Shown in pieces: positions 13,079 through 17,343 of a DNA stretch of 17,343 bases. Positions within the stretch are counted from its first letter, which is position 1. Each line of letters starts with the position of its first letter. The stretch is from the NCBI GenBank assembly GCA_002440065.1, contig DJRK01000012.1:229-17571 (forward strand), read 5' to 3'. The notes under the pieces are model-generated. The model did no database searches. It was not told where the DNA came from and was given only the letters and a program-made list of their open reading frames with translations. The position numbers and the translations under genes were made by a program. The DNA is from Atopobium sp. UBA6362 (GTDB taxonomy: Bacteria; Actinomycetota; Coriobacteriia; Coriobacteriales; Atopobiaceae).

Positions 13079-14251
13079 ATGAACGTCCTGGTCATCAACG
13101 CCGGCAGCTCTTCGCTGAAGTACCAGCTGCTCAACGTGGACACCCGCGAGGTCTACGCCAAGGGCAACTGCGAGCGCATCGGCATCGACGGCTCCTTCAT
13201 CGGCCACGAGGAGAACGGCTCCGGCAAGCAGAAGCTCGAGGTCGCGCTTCCCGACCACAAGACCGCCATCAAGCACGTCTTCGAGATCCTGAAGTCCGTC
13301 GACGCCCCCGTCGACGGCATCGGCCACCGCGTGGTCCAGGGCGGCTGGTACTTCCCCGAGTCCAAGGTCGTCACCGACGAGACCCTCGGCTGGGTCCGCG
13401 AGGTCGCCCCGCTCGCCCCGCTGCACAACTACGCCGAGGCCGACGTCATCGAGATCTGCCGCGAGATGTTCCCGTCCATCGGCAACGTCATCGTCGCGGA
13501 CACCTCCTTCCACTACAACATGCCCGAGCACGCCTGGCGCTACGCCCTCCCGCGCGACGTCGTGGACAAGTACCATGTGCGCAAGTACGGCGCCCACGGC
13601 ACCTCTCACCGCTTCATCTGGCGCCAGACCAACCAGTTCCTGAACGGCGACGTCCACAAGCTCGTGAGCCTGCACCTCGGCTCCGGCGCCTCCCTGTGCG
13701 CCATCGAGGACGGCAAGTGCATGGACACCACCATGGGCCTCACCCCGCTCGACGGCCTCATCATGGGCACCCGCTGCGGCACCCTCGACCCCGCCACGGT
13801 CTTCTACCTCTCCCGTGAGGGCGGCTACTCCATCGACGAGATCGACACCATGATGAACAAGCAGTCCGGCATGCTCGCCGTCTCCGGCGTGTCCTCCGAC
13901 TCCCGCGACATCGAGGCCGGCGCCGAGAAGGGCGACAAGAACTGCCAGATGGCACTCGAGATGTTCTACTACCGTACCGCCCAGCTCACCGCCGAGATGG
14001 TCGCGAGCATGGAGGGCGTGGACACCATGGCCTTCACCGCCGGCATCGGCGAGAACTCCGCCGAGATGCGCCAGGGCGTCGCCGACCGCCTCGCCTACAT
14101 GGGCGTGAAGATCGACCCCGAGCTCAACGCGATCCGTTCCGACGACCCGCGCGTCATCTCTACGTCGGATTCCTCCGTCAAGGTGCTCGTCGTCCCCACG
14201 AACGAGGAGTACATGATCGCCCTCGACGTCAAGGAGCTCCTCGGCAAGTAA
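13079..14251 (+). CDS. ackA: Acetate kinase
   Basis: AckA converts acetyl phosphate and ADP to acetate and ATP, the energy-conserving end of acetate fermentation, and works reversibly in the cytosol. The 390-residue protein has the family signatures: NAGSSSLKYQL at 7-17, HGTSHRFI at 173-180, HLGSGASLCAIEDGKCMDTT at 199-218, GTRCGTLDP at 230-238 and FTAGIGENSAEMR near 319. Expected catalytic residues are visible: Asn7, Asp141 in ADTSFH, His177, Arg232 and the C-terminal Glu in NEEYMIALD. The usual VVHGG motif reads VVQGG. It is slightly shorter than the common 400 residues. GAGAGGAG precedes the ATG. The gene has its own promoter and terminator and is not next to a phosphotransacetylase gene here. 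Serine is mainly TCC, suggesting strong expression. Confidence 0.97.
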   Translation: MNVLVINAGSSSLKYQLLNVDTREVYAKGNCERIGIDGSFIGHEENGSGKQKLEVALPDHKTAIKHVFEILKSVDAPVDGIGHRVVQGGWYFPESKVVTDETLGWVREVAPLAPLHNYAEADVIEICREMFPSIGNVIVADTSFHYNMPEHAWRYALPRDVVDKYHVRKYGAHGTSHRFIWRQTNQFLNGDVHKLVSLHLGSGASLCAIEDGKCMDTTMGLTPLDGLIMGTRCGTLDPATVFYLSREGGYSIDEIDTMMNKQSGMLAVSGVSSDSRDIEAGAEKGDKNCQMALEMFYYRTAQLTAEMVASMEGVDTMAFTAGIGENSAEMRQGVADRLAYMGVKIDPELNAIRSDDPRVISTSDSSVKVLVVPTNEEYMIALDVKELLGK

Positions 14252-14282
14252 TCGCTTGCGAGCTTCTTTCTTTGTGTCTTTC

Positions 14283-14320
14283 GAAGCCCCGCGGCCGTTC
14301 GCCGCGGGGCTTCTTCGTTT
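14283..14320 (+). terminator. Rho-independent terminator after ackA
   Basis: A 13-bp perfect stem, GAAGCCCCGCGGC (14283-14295) and GCCGCGGGGCTTC (14301-14313), has a 5-base loop and is followed by TTCGTTT. The stem is very strong, the T run somewhat interrupted. Confidence 0.88.
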
Positions 14321-14362
14321 CGTGTATTTGTTACGTGTTTAAAACATACCTTCTTGGTGGGA

Positions 14363-14391
14363 TTTAAACCGGCGCTTTAGCTGGGTATAGT
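14363..14391 (+). promoter_or_regulatory. Candidate promoter of the amino acid ABC operon
   Basis: TTTAAA (14363-14368, four of six to TTGACA) and TATAGT (14386-14391, five of six to TATAAT) are 17 bases apart in a locally AT-rich stretch between the ackA terminator and the binding-protein gene. The predicted leader is about 55 bases. Confidence 0.6.
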
Positions 14392-14400
14392 GAAACCCGT

Positions 14401-14426
14401 TGTCCCGTCCCACGTGCTTTGGGACA
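14401..14426 (+). promoter_or_regulatory. Possible leader hairpin of the ABC operon
   Basis: GGGACA (14421-14426) can pair with TGTCCC (14401-14406), while its GGGAC core can instead pair with a second GTCCC at 14407-14411. The two pairings exclude each other. The element lies in the predicted leader just before the binding-protein ribosome-binding site. It is short and may have no function. Confidence 0.3.
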
Positions 14427-14451
14427 CGGTACAGGGAAGAAAGGATTCACC

Positions 14452-15432
14452 ATGAAGAACCTTATGATCGATCGTCGCCAGGCCCTGGGCCTCGGCGCTG
14501 CCGCCGTCGCCACCCTCGGTCTCGCCGCCTGCTCCGACGGCCCCTCCGAGCCCAGCTCCTCCAACTCGAGTTCCAGCGACTCCTCGAGCGCCTCCACCGC
14601 GAACACCGACATCGACAAGGACGCCTTCGACGAGCTCGTGGGCACCGTCGAGCAGGCCGATGACGCCGTTATCGAGGCCAACTCCTGGGCGAAGGCCATC
14701 AAGGAGGCGGGCACGTTCCGCCTGGGCGCAACCCGCACCTCCGTCCTGTTCTCGCAGCTCGACGAGACGACTGGCCGCGTCTATGGCTTCGACGCCGCCA
14801 TCTACCTGTCCCTCATCCGCTATATCCTCGGCGACGAGAACAAGTACGACTACACGCAGATGACCTCCGACACCCGCGAGTCCGTCCTGCAGAACGACAA
14901 CTGCGACGCCGTCTTCGCGACCTACACCATCAACGACAAGCGCAAGGAGGTCGTCTCCTTCGCCGGTCCGTACTTCGCCTCTCACCAGGGCGTCCTCGTT
15001 TCCGCCGACAACACCGACATCAACTCCCTCGATGACCTCAAGGGCAAGAAGGTCGCTGTCCAGTCCGGCTCCACCGGCCCGCAGATCGTCGAGGAGCTCG
15101 TCCCTGACGCCCAGGTCCAGGAGTTCTCGAAGGACGACGAGTGCCGTGCCGCCCTTGAGCAGGGCCGCGTGGATGCTTACGTCGTCGACAACACCCTCCA
15201 CATGGGCAACATCGTGAAGAACCCCGGCAAGTACCGCCTCGCCGTGGATTCCTTCGGCCCGGAGGACAAGTACGGCATCGGCCTCAAGCTGGGCTCCGAT
15301 GGTGTCGAGTTCGTAAATGACTTCCTGAAGAAGTTCGAGGACGACGGCAAGTGGGCTAAGTTCTATAAGATCTGCATCGCGGACCGCACCGGTGCTTCCG
15401 CGGACGTCGAGGCTCCCGCCATCGGCGCGTAA
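14452..15432 (+). CDS. Polar amino acid ABC transporter substrate-binding lipoprotein
   Basis: The 326-residue protein is a family-3 solute-binding protein (glutamate/glutamine/arginine type) that captures its ligand outside the membrane. The leader MKNLMIDRRQALGLGAAAVA contains a twin-arginine pair and ends in a lipobox LAAC with Cys27, so it is probably a Tat-compatible lipoprotein. A serine-rich linker (about 31-50) follows. The domain then shows FRLGATRTSVLFSQLDE, YGFDAAIYLSLIRYILG, NCDAVFATYTINDKRKEVVSFAGPYF, DDLKGKKVAVQSGSTGP, and EQGRVDAYVVDNTLH, a standard family layout. The ligand cannot be told; acidic amino acids or glutamine are reasonable guesses. GAAGAAAGGA lies before the ATG at 14452; this start fits the signal peptide, unlike an upstream in-frame start at 14419. 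Codon bias is strong (TCC serines). Permease genes follow. Confidence 0.92.
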   Translation: MKNLMIDRRQALGLGAAAVATLGLAACSDGPSEPSSSNSSSSDSSSASTANTDIDKDAFDELVGTVEQADDAVIEANSWAKAIKEAGTFRLGATRTSVLFSQLDETTGRVYGFDAAIYLSLIRYILGDENKYDYTQMTSDTRESVLQNDNCDAVFATYTINDKRKEVVSFAGPYFASHQGVLVSADNTDINSLDDLKGKKVAVQSGSTGPQIVEELVPDAQVQEFSKDDECRAALEQGRVDAYVVDNTLHMGNIVKNPGKYRLAVDSFGPEDKYGIGLKLGSDGVEFVNDFLKKFEDDGKWAKFYKICIADRTGASADVEAPAIGA

Positions 15433-15488
15433 ACGCTCCTTTGGGCGCAAAAGCCCAGGAACCGAAGCAGCGGCTCAACGTCGCTCAC

Positions 15489-15522
15489 GGGGCCTCCCGT
15501 CCCTTATGAGACGGAAGGCCCC
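15489..15522 (+). terminator. Attenuating hairpin between binding protein and permease genes
   Basis: GGGGCCTCCCGTC (15489-15501) pairs with GACGGAAGGCCCC (15510-15522) with a single C-A mismatch and an 8-base loop. Only TTGCC follows, so it is a poor terminator and more likely a partial terminator or mRNA 3'-end protector. A smaller stem, TGGGC/GCCCA (15442-15457), precedes it. Such elements commonly let a binding protein be made in excess of its permeases. Confidence 0.65.
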
Positions 15523-15541
15523 TTGCCTGTAAGGAGGAACG

Positions 15542-16201
15542 ATGGGGCTCTCCGAGCTTCTCACAACCTATGGGCCTAACTACCTGACGGCCCTTCTTAC
15601 CACCTGGCGGATCACGGCCGTCTCGTTCGTGCTCGTCATGGTGCTCTCCGTCCTCATCACGGTGATGCGCGTGTGCCCCTTCAGGCCGCTGCGCGTCTTC
15701 GGCGATTTCTACGTCCAGGTGTTCCGCAACATCCCGGGCGCCGTCCTCATCCTCATCGTGGTGTACGCCCTTCCGCACCTCAAGCTCGTGCTCGACTACG
15801 AGCCGAGCGTCGTTTTGTGCACGGTGCTTCTGGGCGCGTCCTTTGGGTCGGAGAACTTCATGTCGGGCATCAACACCATCGGCGTGGGGCAGATCGAGGC
15901 GGCCCGCTCCATCGGGCTCTCGTTCACGCAGATCCTGCGCCACGTCGTGATCCCGCAGGCGCTGCGCTCGACGGTGCTCCCCATGACGAACCTGCTCATC
16001 GCCGTCATGCTCACCACGGCGCTCGGCTCGCAGGTGCCCATGTCTCCCCAGGAGCTCACGGGCCTCGTCTCATACATCAACACCCGTGAGTCCGCCGGCG
16101 TCGTGACCTTCGCCGTATCGGCCTGCGGCTACATCGCAACTGCGCTCGTGATCGGCTTCGCTGGCAACAAGATCGACCAGAAGGTCAGGGTGATGCGCTA
16201 A
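15542..16201 (+). CDS. Amino acid ABC transporter permease, first subunit
   Basis: The 219-residue integral membrane protein belongs to the HisM/GluC type of polar amino acid permeases. Hydrophobic segments lie at about 13-42, 60-80, 87-105, 146-165 and 186-207, matching the usual five helices. VFRNIPGAVLILIVVYALP is the conserved stretch after the first helices, and the ATPase-contacting EAA loop reads GQIEAARSIGLSFTQILRHV with IPQALR directly after. AAGGAGG lies before the ATG at 15542. The last base of its TAA stop is the first base of the next gene's ATG, so the two permeases are translationally coupled and presumably form the heterodimeric membrane channel. Serine codons are mixed (TCG and TCC), unlike the binding-protein gene. 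Confidence 0.93.
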   Translation: MGLSELLTTYGPNYLTALLTTWRITAVSFVLVMVLSVLITVMRVCPFRPLRVFGDFYVQVFRNIPGAVLILIVVYALPHLKLVLDYEPSVVLCTVLLGASFGSENFMSGINTIGVGQIEAARSIGLSFTQILRHVVIPQALRSTVLPMTNLLIAVMLTTALGSQVPMSPQELTGLVSYINTRESAGVVTFAVSACGYIATALVIGFAGNKIDQKVRVMR

Positions 16202-17034
16202 TGGCAAAATCGTCGTCTTCCGCCCTCTCTATGCGCGACGCCCTTTACGAGGCGCCGGGTCCCAAGACCCGCAAGAAGATGCTTGTGGGCACCGTGGTCT
16301 CGCTCGTGCTCATCGCGGCCCTCATCGCCTTCGTCGTGTACCGCTTCTGGGTCACGGGGCAGCTCTCGTACAAGTACTGGCAGCTCTTTAGCTGGCGATC
16401 GACGTGGCTCTACTTGGGCAAGGGCCTCGTGGGCACCTTCGAGGTCGCCCTCACCGCCGGCGTGATCTCGCTCGTCCTGGGCATGCTGCTTATGCTTGGC
16501 CGCATCAGCCACATCAAGCCGCTCTCGGTCCTGTGCGCCGTCCTCACGAACTTCTTCCGCGGCGTCCCGAGCCTGCTGTTCATCTACGGTTTCTTCTTCA
16601 TCATCCCGAACCTGGGCATGAAGATGGACTCGTTCTGGATGCTCACGATCCCCATCTCGCTCGCGGCCTCGGGCGTCCTCGCCGAGGTCTTCCGTGCCGG
16701 CGTGAACGCCGTCCCGCGCGGGCAGACGGAGGCGGGCCTTTCCATCGGCCTTTCTCGGTGGAAGGTCAAGACGAAGATCGTGCTGCCCCAGGCCATCCGC
16801 TTCGTCATCCCGTCGCTCATCAGCCAGCTCGTCGTCGTCGTGAAGGACACGGCGCTCGCCTACGTCGTCACGTTCCCCGACCTCATGCAGAACGCCCAGG
16901 TCCTGCGCACGAACTACGACGCGCTCGTCTCGACGTACCTCGTGGTCGCCGTTATCTACATCCTCATCAACTACCTGATCAACAAGGCCTCCGTGTACGT
17001 CTCGCACCGCATGGGCGTCAAGATCATTCGCTAG
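16201..17034 (+). CDS. Amino acid ABC transporter permease, second subunit
   Basis: The 277-residue integral membrane protein is the second permease (HisQ/GluD-like) of the importer. A hydrophilic N terminus of about 35 residues precedes a first helix (about 30-45), which is longer than the minimal family form. Further helices follow near 75-105, 115-140, 150-165 and 230-265. The family segment NFFRGVPSLLFIYGFFFIIP and the EAA loop AVPRGQTEAGLSIGLSRWKV followed by LPQAIRF are clear. The start ATG overlaps the stop of the first permease by one base, so translation is coupled. The ATPase gene begins 21 bases after the stop. Confidence 0.93.
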   Translation: MAKSSSSALSMRDALYEAPGPKTRKKMLVGTVVSLVLIAALIAFVVYRFWVTGQLSYKYWQLFSWRSTWLYLGKGLVGTFEVALTAGVISLVLGMLLMLGRISHIKPLSVLCAVLTNFFRGVPSLLFIYGFFFIIPNLGMKMDSFWMLTIPISLAASGVLAEVFRAGVNAVPRGQTEAGLSIGLSRWKVKTKIVLPQAIRFVIPSLISQLVVVVKDTALAYVVTFPDLMQNAQVLRTNYDALVSTYLVVAVIYILINYLINKASVYVSHRMGVKIIR

Positions 17035-17055
17035 CTTCGCTTGGATAGGAGAGAC

Positions 17056-17343
17056 ATGACTCAGCAGAACCAGGCAAAAGAGCCCATCATCGAGCTCCGC
17101 CACGTGGAGAAGCACTTCGGCGACCTGCATGTGCTCAAGGACATCAACCTCGAGGTTGACCGCGGCGAGGTGCTCGTCGTCATCGGCCCGTCGGGCTCCG
17201 GCAAATCGACCATGTGCCGCACGATCAACCGCTTGGAGACGATCGACTCCGGCGAGATCCTCATCGAGGGCAAGCCGCTCCCGCAGGAGGGGCGCGAGCT
17301 CACCCGCATGCGCGCGAAGGTCGGCATGGTGTTCCAGCAGTTC
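17056..17343 (+). CDS. Amino acid ABC transporter ATP-binding protein, 3' end missing
   Basis: The first 96 residues of the ATPase that powers the importer are present; the gene runs off the right edge, and the family is usually about 240-250 residues. Visible are IIELRHVEKHFGDLHVLKDI, the Walker A motif GPSGSGKST at residues 54-62, TINRLETIDSGEILIEGK and, at the very edge, the Q-loop VGMVFQQF. The Walker B and LSGGQ signature must lie outside. GGAGAG lies 5 bases before the ATG at 17056. The short gap from the second permease and the completed set (binding protein, two permeases, ATPase) define a polar amino acid uptake operon. Confidence 0.95.
   Translation, partial: MTQQNQAKEPIIELRHVEKHFGDLHVLKDINLEVDRGEVLVVIGPSGSGKSTMCRTINRLETIDSGEILIEGKPLPQEGRELTRMRAKVGMVFQQF

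Noticed and set aside
14377..15450. Minus-strand open frame (357 codons) opposite the substrate-binding protein
   Set aside because: It is a Val/Asp/Glu/Gly-rich antisense shadow; the plus strand encodes a clear binding lipoprotein.
1..17343. Defence system, phage remnant or CRISPR array
   Set aside because: No regularly spaced repeats, integrase, phage structural genes, nucleases of defence type or toxin-antitoxin pairs were seen; gene content is housekeeping and transport.

Overview
This window is GC-rich and densely coded, and it reads as a stretch of bacterial chromosome. The gene content (a fermentative AdhE, an acetate kinase, a YugP-type peptidase, a C_GCAxxG_C_C cysteine-rich protein, a Tat-like lipoprotein leader on a solute-binding protein) together with the strong bias to C or G in the third codon position suggests an anaerobic gut-type actinobacterium of the Coriobacteriia (Collinsella/Olsenella-like). 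That assignment is inferred from gene style, not from a marker gene. No tRNA, rRNA, CRISPR array, integrase or transposase was seen. No gap between genes exceeds about 200 bases.

Layout. (1) Positions 1-2909, plus strand: the 3' three-quarters of adhE, a strong hairpin, then a small APH/choline-kinase-like phosphotransferase, closed by a rho-independent terminator. (2) 3022-3573, plus: a small predicted lipoprotein of unknown function. (3) 3571-3624: a perfect 15-bp inverted repeat whose two arms contain the TAG stop codons of the converging genes. (4) 3622-6113, minus: a tight four-gene operon, in transcription order acyl-ACP thioesterase, MutT-like Nudix hydrolase, thymidylate synthase, dihydrofolate reductase. 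(5) 6231-7286, plus: a Gfo/Idh/MocA oxidoreductase, convergent across a bidirectional hairpin with (6) 7405-8376, minus: a diacylglycerol-kinase-family lipid kinase. (7) 8455-12900, plus: ribonuclease D, YugP-like zinc peptidase, xseA, xseB, a HIT hydrolase and a C_GCAxxG_C_C protein, ended by a strong terminator. (8) 13079-14251, plus: ackA with its own promoter and terminator. (9) 14452 to the right edge, plus: a polar amino acid ABC importer (binding lipoprotein, two permeases, truncated ATPase) with a hairpin separating the binding-protein gene from the permeases.

How the genes work together. AdhE and AckA represent the two usual ends of mixed-acid fermentation (ethanol with NAD+ regeneration, acetate with ATP). 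ThyA and DHFR form the classical thymidylate cycle, with a Nudix enzyme of the pool-cleaning type alongside. XseA and XseB form exonuclease VII. The last four genes form one uptake system. Serine codon choice (mainly TCC in adhE, ackA and the binding protein; more TCG/AGC in xseA and the permeases) suggests that the fermentation enzymes and the binding protein are the strongly expressed genes.

I found no convincing undescribed multi-gene system. The best leads are the stop-codon-embedding palindrome, the divergent active-site motifs in ThyA and DHFR, the unassigned kinase behind adhE, and the cysteine-rich protein next to the HIT gene.
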